A stretch of DNA of 33,349 nt. It comes from Acidimicrobiia bacterium. Lineage in GTDB: Bacteria > Actinomycetota > Acidimicrobiia > IMCC26256 > PALSA-555. Below the pieces are notes generated by a model. The model did not search any database, was not told the origin of the DNA, and saw nothing but the letters and a program-made list of their open reading frames with translations. Below, one piece after another: positions 9,851-18,211 of the stretch. Within the stretch, counting starts at the first letter, position 1. Each line of letters starts with the position of its first letter. The DNA lies in NCBI GenBank assembly GCA_035948415.1, contig DASZJD010000022.1:1-33349 (forward strand), written 5' to 3'. The translations under genes were made by a program, and so were the position numbers.

Positions 9851-10327
9851 TCAGGCGCCAACCCGGAACGTCCACGCGTACGTGGACGGGTGGATCGGGC
9901 GGGGCTTGGTTTGGAGCCAGTACTCGATGACGACGGTGTGCTCGCCGGGCTGCAGCTCCGAGAGGTCCTTGCCGGGGCCGGGCCGGAAGCTGACCTCGCC
10001 GAGTCCGGGCTGACGGGCGAGCTGACCCTCGGGGATCTCCTGGCCGTCGAGGACGAGGGCGCCGGTCAGGTCGGCGTTCAGCTGCACCGCGATCGTGTCC
10101 TGCGGGCGGATCAGCTCGCCCGGCCGGGGCTGGAGGGCGACGATCGTCGACGGGAGCCCGGTGGTCTGCTCGCGCGACGTGTCCGCCTTCGTGAGGAGCA
10201 AGACGCCGAGGTTCAGGACGACGAGCAGCGCGACGACGACGATCGCGACGCGCCACGGATGGCGGAAGAGCGGCCCGCGTCGGCGCGCCGATCCCACGGG
10301 CAGCGCCGTGGGTGTCGTGGTGCTCAC
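9851..10327 (-). CDS. Single-pass membrane protein with a small extracytoplasmic beta domain (158 aa)
   Basis: No named family recognised. The N-terminus is short and basic (ARRRGPLFRHPWR). It is followed by one strong hydrophobic segment, VAIVVVALLVVLNLGVLLL, at about 27-45, then a roughly 110-residue domain outside the membrane. That domain has an Ig-like or CopC-like look: LQPRPGELIRPQDTIAVQL, GALVLDGQEIPEGQL and a final edge strand ending AWTFRVGA. GTG 10327 is preferred over GTG 10333 because TACCCT ends 8 nt before it; the upstream GTG would be only 2 nt away. The gene is divergent from the PASTA kinase gene, with starts 92 bp apart. That raises the possibility that the two act together at the cell surface, which is inference only. 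Confidence 0.75.
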   Translation of the reverse strand: MSTTTPTALPVGSARRRGPLFRHPWRVAIVVVALLVVLNLGVLLLTKADTSREQTTGLPSTIVALQPRPGELIRPQDTIAVQLNADLTGALVLDGQEIPEGQLARQPGLGEVSFRPGPGKDLSELQPGEHTVVIEYWLQTKPRPIHPSTYAWTFRVGA

Positions 10328-10335
10328 CGTCACCG

Positions 10336-10341
10336 AGGGTA
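10336..10341 (-). promoter_or_regulatory. Leaderless -10 element (TACCCT) of the single-pass membrane protein gene
   Basis: TACCCT on the minus strand is followed by 8 nt and GTG 10327. It decides between two in-frame GTG codons. Confidence 0.5.
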
Positions 10342-10407
10342 CCGGGGGGCGCTGACGCTCAGGGCATCGCGTCGCGCGCGTGCCGCGACATCACGGTGAG
10401 CGACCCG

Positions 10408-10413
10408 TAGCCT
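10408..10413 (+). promoter_or_regulatory. Leaderless -10 element (TAGCCT) of the kinase gene
   Basis: TAGCCT lies 6 nt before GTG 10420. There is no ribosome binding site. It supports GTG 10420 as the first codon. Confidence 0.55.
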
Positions 10414-10419
10414 GGCCCG

Positions 10420-12291
10420 GTGCCCTCCAGCGCTGTCGCCGACCTGGTCGGCCGCGTCCTCGCCTCGCGCTACCGCCTCCTCGCGCCGATCGGAGCCGGC
10501 GCCAGCGGGCGCGTCTACGTCGCCGACGACGTGCGACTCCGACGTCGGGTGGCGGTCAAGGCCCTCCAGGCCGGGCTCGGCGACGACGCCGGCTTCATCC
10601 GCCGGTTCCAGGCCGAGGCGCAGCTCGCCGCGAGCCTGCACCACCCGAACGTGCTGGCCGTCTACGACTGGGGCCAGGATGAGGGCCTGGCGTTCATGGT
10701 CGTCGAGCTGCTCCGCGGCGGCTCCCTGCGCGCCCTCCTCGACACGCGGGCCCGACTGTCGCCGGCCCAGGCGACGCGGGTCGGGCGGCAGGTCGCCGAG
10801 GGGCTGCGCTACGCGCACGGCCGCGGGCTCGTGCATCGGGACATCAAGCCGGCCAACCTGCTCTTCGATGAGCACGGCGTCGTGCGCGTCGCCGACTTCG
10901 GGCTCGCTCGCGCCCTCGCGGAGGCCTCCTGGACCGAGCCGTTCGGCGCGCTGGTCGGGACCGCCCGCTACGCCGCCCCGGAGCAGGCCAGCGCCGTCCC
11001 GGTGGACGCCCGTGCCGACCTGTACGCCCTCGCCGTCGTGCTCGTCGAGTCCTGCACCGGCGAGGTGCCGGTGGTCGGCGACACCACGGTCGGCACCCTC
11101 GCGGCGCGACACACGCGCGGCATCGTGGCGCCGCCCGAGCTCGGTGCCCTCGGCGCGGTCATCGAGCGCGCCGGCCGACCCGATCGCGCCGAGCGGTATC
11201 CCGACGCCGCCACCATGGTGGCGGCGCTATCGGACGTGGCGGCGAGGCTCCCTGCGCCCGAGCCGCTCCCGCTCGCCGGGCTCGGCGACGAGGCCGAGGA
11301 CGCCGACCCCACCCGACTCGGCGTCACCCGCGCCGACGGCGCCACCCGATCCGGCGAGACGACCGCCAAGGAGGACGCCGCCCCGCTCGCCATCGCGGTG
11401 CGCCCCGCGCCCTTCCGGGCCCGGCGCGCGGTGCCGTACGTCGTCGGCGCCGCCATCGTGGCCGCGCTCGTCGCCGCGCTGCTCCTGCTCGTGACGGGCG
11501 GCCCCGGCCCGTCGGTCGCCGCGCCCACCCTCGTCGGCGAGTCGGCCGCGCAGGCGCGCGCCAGCGCGGCGAACGCCGGCTTCCTCGTCCAGGTCGTGCA
11601 GCAACGACGCGCCGACGACCCGACCGGCCTCGTCATCGCCCAGGACCCGGCGCCGGGCGCCTTCGTCGCCAAGGGCGGGACGCTCGACGTCGTCGTGTCG
11701 CGCGGCCCGCCCCCGGTGCCGGTGCCGAACGTCGCGTCGCGGCCGGCGAACGAGGCCCAGTACCTCCTGGCCCAGGCCGGGTTCGTCGTCGCGCTCGACC
11801 ACCGCTACGACGAGACCGTCCCGAGGGGCAGCGTGATCGGCACCAGCCCGGCTGGTGGCGCGCGCGCCGCCCCCGAGTCGACGGTGCGGATCGTCGTGAG
11901 CGATGGCCCGGCGCCCATCCCCATCCCCAACGTCGCCAACGAGAGCGCGGCCGCCGCGGCCCAGGCCCTGAGCGCCAGTGGCTTCAGCCCGGTGGCCCAG
12001 AACGCCTACAGCGACACCGTGCCGGTCGGGCAGGTGATCGACACCAACCCGCCCGCGGGCTCGTCGGCGCTCCGCGGCACGACGGTGACGCTCCACGTCA
12101 GCCAGGGCCCCCAACCGGTCGTGGTGCCCGACCTCCGGGGTCAGGCGGTCGAGGCCGCCAGCGCCCAGCTCACGGCCCTCGGGCTCGTCCCCGACGTCCA
12201 GAACTACGGGCCCGGCAAGCCGGTGCAGGCCATGTCGCCGGCGCCTGGGACCACGGTGAAGAAGGGGTCGAGCGTCACCCTCGTGCTCTGA
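10420..12291 (+). CDS. pknB: PASTA-domain Ser/Thr protein kinase, PknB/StkP type (623 aa)
   Basis: Membrane-anchored eukaryotic-like kinase expected to sense muropeptides or lipid II and control cell-wall synthesis and division. The kinase domain spans about 18-275, with glycine loop GAGASGRV, K47 in VAVKAL, HRDIKPAN (D141), DFG (159-161) and APE in YAAPEQA. The activation segment is SWTEPFGALVGTARY. It lacks the paired TxT phospho-sites familiar from mycobacterial PknB but keeps the conserved GT. A proline- and acid-rich linker leads to one membrane helix at about 338-359 (VPYVVGAAIVAALVAALLLL). Four PASTA repeats follow, roughly 364-432, 433-500, 501-567 and 568-623, each with the V-P-x-V start or the G-x-V-I...P-x-x-G...G-x-x-V pattern. 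The gene stands alone here, without the rodA, pbp or phosphatase genes that often accompany pknB. Confidence 0.93.
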   Translation: MPSSAVADLVGRVLASRYRLLAPIGAGASGRVYVADDVRLRRRVAVKALQAGLGDDAGFIRRFQAEAQLAASLHHPNVLAVYDWGQDEGLAFMVVELLRGGSLRALLDTRARLSPAQATRVGRQVAEGLRYAHGRGLVHRDIKPANLLFDEHGVVRVADFGLARALAEASWTEPFGALVGTARYAAPEQASAVPVDARADLYALAVVLVESCTGEVPVVGDTTVGTLAARHTRGIVAPPELGALGAVIERAGRPDRAERYPDAATMVAALSDVAARLPAPEPLPLAGLGDEAEDADPTRLGVTRADGATRSGETTAKEDAAPLAIAVRPAPFRARRAVPYVVGAAIVAALVAALLLLVTGGPGPSVAAPTLVGESAAQARASAANAGFLVQVVQQRRADDPTGLVIAQDPAPGAFVAKGGTLDVVVSRGPPPVPVPNVASRPANEAQYLLAQAGFVVALDHRYDETVPRGSVIGTSPAGGARAAPESTVRIVVSDGPAPIPIPNVANESAAAAAQALSASGFSPVAQNAYSDTVPVGQVIDTNPPAGSSALRGTTVTLHVSQGPQPVVVPDLRGQAVEAASAQLTALGLVPDVQNYGPGKPVQAMSPAPGTTVKKGSSVTLVL

Positions 12292-12344
12292 GACCCGGGT
12301 GAGCCGCGGCGCCGCAGGGTCGTCGCGGGCGGGCGCGCGTTGCG

Positions 12345-12374
12345 TACCATCCCGCGAGTCCCGAACGAGGGAGG
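12345..12374 (+). promoter_or_regulatory. Promoter -10 (TACCAT) and Shine-Dalgarno (GAGGGAGG) of the SDR gene
   Basis: TACCAT at 12345-12350 would start a transcript near 12357, giving a leader of about 20 nt. GAGGGAGG at 12367-12374 lies 3 nt before ATG 12378. This is the leadered design, in contrast to the leaderless genes nearby. Confidence 0.5.
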
Positions 12375-12377
12375 CCC

Positions 12378-13307
12378 ATGGGCACGCTGGACGGACGGGT
12401 CGCGATCATCACCGGCGCCGGTCGCGGGATTGGGCGCGAGCACGCGCTCTTCTTCGCCGCCGAAGGCGCCCGGGTGGTGGTGAACGACCTCGGTGGCGAC
12501 ATCCACGGCGAGGGGGCGGACCGGGCGCCGGCCCAGCAGGTGGTCGACGAGATCAAGGGGCTGGGCGGGGAGGCCGTCGCCAACACCGAGAGCGCCTCGG
12601 ACTTCGAGGGCGCCAAGCGCCTTATCGACCAGGCCGTCGAGACGTTCGGTGACCTGCACGTGCTCGTGAATAACGCCGGCATCCTCCGGGACCGCGTGCT
12701 CGTGAATATGACCGAGCCGGAGTGGGACTCGGTCATCAACGTCCACCTCAAGGGGCACTTCTGCCCGACCCGGCACGCGGCCGCGTACTGGCGCGAGCGG
12801 ACGAAAGCCGGTCACGAGGTGCGGGCCTCGATCGTGCACACGTCGTCGACCTCGGGCGTGCTCGGCAACGCGGGCCAGACGAACTACGGCGCCGCCAAGG
12901 CCGGCATCGCCGCCTTCTCGACCATCTGCGCGATGGAGCTCGGCCGCTACGGCGTGCGCTCGAACGCGGTCACGCCCATGGCGCGCACCCGCCTCACCGA
13001 GCAGACCCCCGGGCTCGAGGACGTCGTGCGCGCGCCCGCGGACGCCGGCGTGTTCGACGTCTGGGACCCGGCGAACATCTCGCCGATGATCGCCTACCTC
13101 GGCACCGCCGACTGCCCGTTCACGGGCGAGACCTTCTTGGTCCAGGGCGACACCGTCGCCCGCTACCAGCCCTACATCATCGCCGAGACCATCTCGAACC
13201 GCGGGCGGCGCTGGACGGTGCCACGGCTGATCGAGGAGGGCCCGAAGCTCGCCGCGGGCGATGACCGGCGGGGCGGGCCGAGCGAGCTCGGTCGCGTCTC
13301 CCGCTGA
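12378..13307 (+). CDS. Short-chain dehydrogenase/reductase, probable 3-hydroxyacyl-CoA dehydrogenase type (309 aa)
   Basis: Classical SDR with Rossmann fold. Visible motifs are the cofactor motif TGAGRGIG (12-19), NNAG near 98-101, catalytic Ser in HTSSTSG (S157), and YGAAK with Y170 and K174. VNDLGG after the second strand, with Asp37, suggests NAD preference. The overall form, with a long segment after the second strand (DIHGEGADRAPAQQVVDEI) and a long C-terminal extension after the catalytic core, resembles the (3R)-hydroxyacyl-CoA dehydrogenase domain of multifunctional enzyme type 2. The convergent neighbour encodes an SCP2-domain protein, and SCP2 is the usual third domain of eukaryotic MFE-2. 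That context fits a role in beta-oxidation of bulky acyl chains or steroid-like substrates, but this is inference. The exact substrate cannot be determined. Confidence 0.85.
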   Translation: MGTLDGRVAIITGAGRGIGREHALFFAAEGARVVVNDLGGDIHGEGADRAPAQQVVDEIKGLGGEAVANTESASDFEGAKRLIDQAVETFGDLHVLVNNAGILRDRVLVNMTEPEWDSVINVHLKGHFCPTRHAAAYWRERTKAGHEVRASIVHTSSTSGVLGNAGQTNYGAAKAGIAAFSTICAMELGRYGVRSNAVTPMARTRLTEQTPGLEDVVRAPADAGVFDVWDPANISPMIAYLGTADCPFTGETFLVQGDTVARYQPYIIAETISNRGRRWTVPRLIEEGPKLAAGDDRRGGPSELGRVSR

Positions 13308-13328
13308 GCCGCCGCCGACCGGCGGCGC

Positions 13329-13733
13329 CTATTCGGTGACGCCCTGGATCGCGGTCTGGAGGGGCGTGGCGCCCCCCGGGGTGCCGCCGGCGGCCTGGGC
13401 GGCCAGGAGCTTGGCCATGTCGCCCTGCACCTTCACCCGGCCCGACATGAACGCCTGCATCCCGGTGGCGGGGTCGCCCGAGACGAACACCTCCTTGGCG
13501 GTCCCGTAGTCGGTGGTGAGGTGCAGGTCGGCGTCGTCGACGTGGCCGATCCCCCAGTGCCCCTGCCCGCGCTGCGCGCCCATGTGGAGGCGCCGCTCGG
13601 AGCCGAACGGCGTGTCCGTGACCGTGACGTTCATGGTCACGTCGGCCTGGCCGGGCGCCTCGGCACCGTGCTCCTCGGCGAGCTCGTCGACGGCGGCGAA
13701 CCACTCGTCCGAGAGGAATCGGTACTTCGGCAC
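13329..13733 (-). CDS. SCP2 sterol-binding domain protein (134 aa)
   Basis: Small cytoplasmic lipid-binding protein. The pattern KYRFLSDEWFAAVDEL, then a beta-rich middle, then LTTDYGTAKEVFVSGDPATG, MQAFMSGRVKVQGDMAKLL, is characteristic of SCP2-like domains. A hydrophobic tunnel for acyl-CoA or sterol-like ligands is known for the family. GTG 13733 is chosen for its GGAGGAGC ribosome binding site and for a TACGAT -10 further upstream. It is convergent with the SDR gene (21 bp between stops) and divergent from gatC. Partnership with the SDR is suggested by adjacency and by domain fusions known elsewhere. Confidence 0.85.
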   Translation of the reverse strand: MPKYRFLSDEWFAAVDELAEEHGAEAPGQADVTMNVTVTDTPFGSERRLHMGAQRGQGHWGIGHVDDADLHLTTDYGTAKEVFVSGDPATGMQAFMSGRVKVQGDMAKLLAAQAAGGTPGGATPLQTAIQGVTE

Positions 13734-13761
13734 GTGCTCCTCCGCGCTCCAGGGTGGCGTG

Positions 13762-13767
13762 ATCGTA
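13762..13767 (-). promoter_or_regulatory. -10 element (TACGAT) of the SCP2-domain gene
   Basis: TACGAT on the minus strand predicts a start near 13755 and a leader of about 22 nt that includes GGAGGAGC before GTG 13733. Confidence 0.4.
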
Positions 13768-13803
13768 GCGCCGCGCGCACGACCGGATCGCGGCGACGAC
13801 CCG

Positions 13804-13809
13804 TAGACT
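13804..13809 (+). promoter_or_regulatory. Leaderless -10 element (TAGACT) of gatC
   Basis: TAGACT is followed by 8 nt and ATG 13818. No ribosome binding site is visible. It drives the gatCAB operon and defines the 99-aa GatC start. Confidence 0.55.
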
Positions 13810-13817
13810 CGGCGCGC

Positions 13818-14117
13818 ATGGCGCGACCGATCACACGAGCCGACGTCGAGCACGTGGCGCGGCTCGCGCGCCTGGCGCTGGACGACGACGAGCTCGACGG
13901 CTTCACTCGCGAGCTCGGCGAGATCCTCGAGCACGTCCAGGAGCTCGAGGCCCTCTCGCTCGACGACGTCGAGCCGACCGCCCACCCCCTGCCGCTCGCC
14001 AACGTGGTCCGGCGCGACGAGGTGCGCCCGACCCTCCCGCGCGACGAGGTGCTGGCCCAGGCCCCCGAGGTCGAGGACGGCCGCTTCCGCGTGCCGCGCA
14101 TCCTCGACGCGCCGTGA
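13818..14117 (+). CDS. gatC: Asp-tRNA(Asn)/Glu-tRNA(Gln) amidotransferase subunit C (99 aa)
   Basis: Small subunit that wraps around GatA and GatB in the transamidosome. It shows the family start [20 protein letters not shown], the [21 protein letters not shown] segment and the C-terminal [20 protein letters not shown]. Length matches the usual 95-100 aa. The stop overlaps the gatA GTG by 4 nt (GTGA). Presence of the complete complex implies that Gln-tRNA(Gln), and possibly Asn-tRNA(Asn), is made by the indirect route. Confidence 0.96.
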   Translation: MARPITRADVEHVARLARLALDDDELDGFTRELGEILEHVQELEALSLDDVEPTAHPLPLANVVRRDEVRPTLPRDEVLAQAPEVEDGRFRVPRILDAP

Positions 14118-15535
14118 CCGCGGCCGGAATCGCCCGAGCGGTGCGGGCCGGCGATCGCCGCGCCCGCGACGTGCTCGAGGAGCACCTCGACCGGGTGGCC
14201 GAGCGCGAAGGCGGCGTCCACGCGTTCACCCTCGTGCTGGCGGACCAGGCGCGCGCCGCCGCCGACGCCGTCGACGCCGCGGTGGCCGGCGGCACCGACC
14301 CGGGCCCGCTCGCCGGCGTCCCCGTCGCGGTGAAGGACAACCTCTGCAGCCGCGGGATCCCGACGACGTGCGGCTCGCGGATCCTCGAGGGCTGGCGCCC
14401 GCCGTACACGGCCACGACGGTCGAGCGGGTCGTGGCGGCCGGCGCCGTGGTGGTCGGCAAGGCCAACTGCGACGAGTTCGCCATGGGCTCCTCGACCGAG
14501 AACTCGGCCTACGGCCCGACCCGGAACCCGCGCGACGAGGAGCGCGTGCCCGGCGGGTCGAGCGGCGGCTCGGCGGCCGCGGTGGCGGCCGGCTTCTCGG
14601 CGCTCGGGCTCGGCTCCGACACCGGCGGCTCGATCCGCCAGCCGGCGTCGCTCTGCGGCGTCGTCGGCGTGAAGCCCACCTACGGCACCGTGTCGCGCTA
14701 CGGGCTCGTCGCCTTCGCCAGCTCCCTCGACCAGGTCGGGCCCTTCGCGGCCACGGTCGCCGACGCCGCCCTGCTGCTCGACGTGATCGCCGGGCACGAC
14801 CCGCTCGACTCGACGAGCCTCGACGAGCCGCTGGCGGCCACGACGGATGCCCTCGACGCCGGGGTCGACGGGCTCCGGGTGGGGATCGTCGAGGAGCTCA
14901 CCGACGCCGACGGCGTCCAGCCCGAGGTGCGGGCGGCGGTCGACGCCGCCGGCGCCGCGCTCGAGGCCTCGGGCGCCACCGTCGAGCGGGTGTCGACGCC
15001 GAGCGCCCGCTACGCGCTCTCGGCCTACTACCTGATCGCGCCGGCCGAGGCCTCGTCGAACCTCGCCCGCTACGACGGGGTGCGCTACGGCCTGCGCGTC
15101 GACGCCGACGACGTCGCCACGATGAACGCGCGCACCCGCGCCGCCGGCTTCGGGCCCGAGGTGAAGCGACGGATCATGCTCGGCACGTACGCGCTCTCCG
15201 CCGGCTACTACGACGCCTACTACGGGAAGGCCCAGCGGGTCCGCACGCTAATCATCCGGGACTTCGCCCGCGTCTACGAGCGCTGCGACGCGCTGCTCGC
15301 GCCGACCTCGCCCACGGTGGCGTTCCCGCTCGGGGCCAAGACCGCCGACCCGCTGACCATGTACCTGTCCGACGTCTGCACGGTCCCGAGCAGCCTGGCC
15401 GGGCACGCCGCCATCAGCGTCCCGTTCGGCGTCGGCGAGGCCGGCCTGCCGGTGGGCGTGCAGGTGCTCGCGCCCGCGCTCGGCGACCCGCTGCTGTTCC
15501 GGGTCGGCGCGGTGCTGGAGGCGGCGGCGCCATGA
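14114..15535 (+). CDS. gatA: Asp/Glu-tRNA amidotransferase subunit A (473 aa)
   Basis: Glutaminase subunit of the amidase-signature family that releases ammonia for transamidation of mischarged tRNA. The Ser-cisSer-Lys triad is visible: K74 in [10 protein letters not shown]149 in [10 protein letters not shown] and S173 in [14 protein letters not shown]. Other family blocks are [33 protein letters not shown] and [10 protein letters not shown]. Near the C-terminus come [12 protein letters not shown] and [11 protein letters not shown]. Length is normal. The GTG start overlaps gatC. After the stop, a six-codon mini-frame (15532-15552) bridges to just before the gatB ATG, which may help the ribosome continue. 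Confidence 0.97.
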   Translation: MTAAGIARAVRAGDRRARDVLEEHLDRVAEREGGVHAFTLVLADQARAAADAVDAAVAGGTDPGPLAGVPVAVKDNLCSRGIPTTCGSRILEGWRPPYTATTVERVVAAGAVVVGKANCDEFAMGSSTENSAYGPTRNPRDEERVPGGSSGGSAAAVAAGFSALGLGSDTGGSIRQPASLCGVVGVKPTYGTVSRYGLVAFASSLDQVGPFAATVADAALLLDVIAGHDPLDSTSLDEPLAATTDALDAGVDGLRVGIVEELTDADGVQPEVRAAVDAAGAALEASGATVERVSTPSARYALSAYYLIAPAEASSNLARYDGVRYGLRVDADDVATMNARTRAAGFGPEVKRRIMLGTYALSAGYYDAYYGKAQRVRTLIIRDFARVYERCDALLAPTSPTVAFPLGAKTADPLTMYLSDVCTVPSSLAGHAAISVPFGVGEAGLPVGVQVLAPALGDPLLFRVGAVLEAAAP

Positions 15536-15553
15536 GCGGCGCAGGGGGCTGAC

Positions 15554-17014
15554 ATGCCGGCCGAGGACTACGAGCCCGTGATCGGCCTCGAGGTGCACAC
15601 CGAGCTGAGCACGGCGACGAAGCTGTTCTGCGGCTGCCCGAACGAGTTCGGCGCCGAGCCGAACACGAACGTGTGCCCCACGTGCCTCGGGCTGCCCGGC
15701 TCGCTCCCGGTCGTGAACGCGGCGGCGGTCGAGTACGCGCTGCGGCTGTCGGCCGCCCTCGGGTTCACGGTCCCAGCGCAATCGCTCTTCGCGCGCAAGA
15801 ACTACTTCTACCCGGACATGCCGAAGAACTTCCAGATCACCCAGTACGAGGAGCCCATCCTCGTCGACGGGTCGCTCGAGGTCGAGGGGGCCCGGATCGG
15901 GATCGAGCGCGCGCACCTCGAGGAGGACACGGGCAAGACCGTCCACGTCGGCGGAGGCGGGCGCATCCACGAGGCCGATCACTCGCTCGTGGACTACAAC
16001 CGCGCCGGCGTCCCCCTCATGGAGATCGTGAGCCGTCCCGACCTGCGCTCGGCCGAGCAGGCGCGCGCCTACGTCAACGAGCTGCGGGCGGTGCTGCGCG
16101 CGCTGCGGATCTCCGACGTGAAGATGGAGGAGGGGTCGCTCCGGGTCGACGCCAACGTCTCGGTGCGCCCCACGGGCTCCGACGGGCTCGGCACCAAGGT
16201 CGAGGTGAAGAACATGAACTCGCTGCGGTCCCTCGGTCGCGCCATCGATTTCGAGATCGCCCGCCAGGTCGACCGCCTCGACGCCGGCGAGCCCGTCGTG
16301 CAGGAGACCCGGCACTGGGACGAGGCCGACGACCGGACCCACGGCATGCGCACGAAGGAGGGGAGCAGCGACTACCGCTACTTCCCGGAGCCCGACCTGG
16401 TGCCGCTGGCGCCCGACGCGGCGCAGCGGGCCCGCGCCGGCGCCTCCGTCCCCGAGCTCCCGGCACCGCGACGGGCCCGGCTCGTCGCCGACTGGGGGAT
16501 CAGCGACGCCGACGCCCGGGTCCTCGTCGACGTCGACGGGCTCGCCGACTACGCCGAGGGCGCGGTGGCCGAGCTCGTCGGGGGCACGCCCCGCGACGTG
16601 GCGCACTGGTGCACGGTCGACGTGCTGGCGTTCCTGCGGGAGAGCGGCCTGCCGCCGTCGATCCTGCCCCTGCCGCCCGACGGCCTCGCCGAGCTGGTGG
16701 GGCTCGTCGCCGACGGGACGCTGTCGCGCCGCCAGGCCAAGGACGTCCTCGACGAGTGCCTCCGCGAGCCGAAGCGCCCGCGCCAGGTGGTCGCCGAGCG
16801 GGGCCTGGCCCAGGTGAGCGACGAGGCCGAGCTCGCGGGCGCCGTCGACGGCGTCGTGGCTGCGCACCCCGACGAGGTGACCGCCTACCGGGGCGGCGAC
16901 GAGAAGGAGCGGGCGAAGAAGCTGGGCTTCCTGATGGGGGAGGCGATGCGGGCCACCGGCGGCCAGGGCAACCCCCGGCTCGTGCGCGCGCTCCTGGAGG
17001 ACCGGCTCGGCTGA
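15554..17014 (+). CDS. gatB: Asp/Glu-tRNA amidotransferase subunit B (486 aa)
   Basis: tRNA-binding kinase/transamidase subunit that phosphorylates and amidates the mischarged Glu or Asp. Conserved parts are YEPVIGLEVHTELSTATKLF and a Cys4 zinc site at C26, C28, C41 and C44 (CGCPNEF...CPTCLGLPG). They continue with FARKNYFYPDMPKNFQITQY, LEEDTGKTVH, DYNRAGVPLMEIVSRPD, and the GTKVEVKNMNS block. The cradle and a C-terminal YqeY-like tail end in GFLMGEAMRATGGQGNPRLV. ATG 15554 lies 18 nt after the gatA stop, with GGGGG upstream. It is convergent with the next gene, with 12 bp between stops. Confidence 0.97.
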   Translation: MPAEDYEPVIGLEVHTELSTATKLFCGCPNEFGAEPNTNVCPTCLGLPGSLPVVNAAAVEYALRLSAALGFTVPAQSLFARKNYFYPDMPKNFQITQYEEPILVDGSLEVEGARIGIERAHLEEDTGKTVHVGGGGRIHEADHSLVDYNRAGVPLMEIVSRPDLRSAEQARAYVNELRAVLRALRISDVKMEEGSLRVDANVSVRPTGSDGLGTKVEVKNMNSLRSLGRAIDFEIARQVDRLDAGEPVVQETRHWDEADDRTHGMRTKEGSSDYRYFPEPDLVPLAPDAAQRARAGASVPELPAPRRARLVADWGISDADARVLVDVDGLADYAEGAVAELVGGTPRDVAHWCTVDVLAFLRESGLPPSILPLPPDGLAELVGLVADGTLSRRQAKDVLDECLREPKRPRQVVAERGLAQVSDEAELAGAVDGVVAAHPDEVTAYRGGDEKERAKKLGFLMGEAMRATGGQGNPRLVRALLEDRLG

Positions 17015-17026
17015 CCCGCCCGGCCG

Positions 17027-18184
17027 TCAGTCCATCGGCACCTGGCGGACGATCCGACCCTCGGTCCGCTCGAAGATCTCGTCGAGGTCGCGCCCGGTGA
17101 TCGTCAGCCCGTGGTTGCGCTGGCCGACGACCGCCCGCGACGGGTCGGGCGCGCGGCGGACGATGTCGGCGACGGCGCCGGCGAGCTCGATCGTGCCGCA
17201 GGGGTAGCTGATCTCGGTGGCCGGGGTCCCGTCGATCCAGGCGTGCACGTGCACGATGGCCCCGACGGCCGGGTGCTCGCGGTAGATCATCCAGTGCTCG
17301 ATGGCGTCCACCGACACCCGGTTCGGCGTCACGTGCGGCGGCACCGCGAGGACCATCGCGTCGGCGTCGGGGTCGTAGCCGCGCACGAGGAGCACCTCGC
17401 GGCCGACCTCGCGCAGGTGGCCCTTGTCGACGCCGCTGGCGCTCATCCAGAACTCCGGGCCGAGGCCGCGGTCGGCTCGGGGCTGGCGGCGGGCGCTGAG
17501 GTTCCCGTAGCTGAGCCCGCCGATCCCGTAGAGGAGCTTCACGTGGCGCAGGTCCCGCTCCGAGAGGAGCTCCTCGATCGGGAACGGCGCCGGGAGCAGG
17601 TCGAGCTCGGCCAGCCGCTGGCCGGCCCGGGCGATCTGGGCCGTCTGTTCGTCGCCGGCCCACAGCTCGACGGGGAGGTCGGGGCGGAAGTCGTTGCCGA
17701 TCACCAGTCGCGACGAGGCCATCGGCTCGAGGCGCGCGAACACGGCCTCGAAGAAGGCGTCGTCGTTCCCGTCGTGCTCGATGGTGGCCGTGCCCTGCTC
17801 GAGGGTGACGAAGTGCGCGGCCGGCCGGCCCTCGTCGCTGACGAGGACGGCGAGGTTGGCGAGGCCGCGGACCAGCAGCGGGTAGCCGGTGCGGAGCAGG
17901 TCGTCGGGCCGCTCGGGGAGCGCCGCGAGCGCGACCACGAACGTCGGGGCGCGCTTGCGCCGATACGGGCGCGGGTGGGCGAGGTCGAGGGCGTGCAGCA
18001 CGACCTGGGTGTCGGGCCCCGGCGCGTCCCGCGGCTCGTAGCCGGAGGCGGCGAGCGCGCGGGTGAGGCCGTCGAGCATCCAGGCCAGCGTCGGGGTGGT
18101 CGGCCGACCGTGACGCGCGAACGTGCGGTCGGTCACCCCCCGCCGGTCGGCCAGCGCGACGGCGCCGGTCCTGCTCTGCTGCAT
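17027..18184 (-). CDS. Class II aldolase/adducin-domain protein with an N-terminal extension (385 aa)
   Basis: The C-terminal 200 residues or so form a class II aldolase domain: YGIGGLSYGNLSARR, FWMSASGVDKG, EVLLVRGYDPDADAMVLAVP, the metal-binding HVHAWIDG, SYPCGTIELA and VVGQRNHGLTITG with the third His. Such domains bind zinc and catalyse aldol cleavage, epimerisation or dehydration of phosphorylated sugars or related compounds. The N-terminal 160-180 residues (for example LAWMLDGLTRALAASGYEP, VVLHALDLAHPRPYRRKR and PRLEPMASSRLVIGNDFRP-like segments) are not part of the standard 210-aa enzyme, and I do not recognise them. ATG 18184 is chosen because GGAG lies just upstream. The gene sits 98 bp downstream of the Asp-box protein gene, with three inverted-repeat copies between them. 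The reaction is unknown. Confidence 0.75.
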   Translation of the reverse strand: MQQSRTGAVALADRRGVTDRTFARHGRPTTPTLAWMLDGLTRALAASGYEPRDAPGPDTQVVLHALDLAHPRPYRRKRAPTFVVALAALPERPDDLLRTGYPLLVRGLANLAVLVSDEGRPAAHFVTLEQGTATIEHDGNDDAFFEAVFARLEPMASSRLVIGNDFRPDLPVELWAGDEQTAQIARAGQRLAELDLLPAPFPIEELLSERDLRHVKLLYGIGGLSYGNLSARRQPRADRGLGPEFWMSASGVDKGHLREVGREVLLVRGYDPDADAMVLAVPPHVTPNRVSVDAIEHWMIYREHPAVGAIVHVHAWIDGTPATEISYPCGTIELAGAVADIVRRAPDPSRAVVGQRNHGLTITGRDLDEIFERTEGRIVRQVPMD

Positions 18185-18211
18185 GCTCGCTCCGCTGTCG
18201 GGGGGGACCAC

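Noticed and set aside
13329-13985. Extending the SCP2-domain gene upstream to about 13985
   Set aside because: The extension is antisense to gatC and bypasses the GTG 13733 with its own ribosome binding site and -10.
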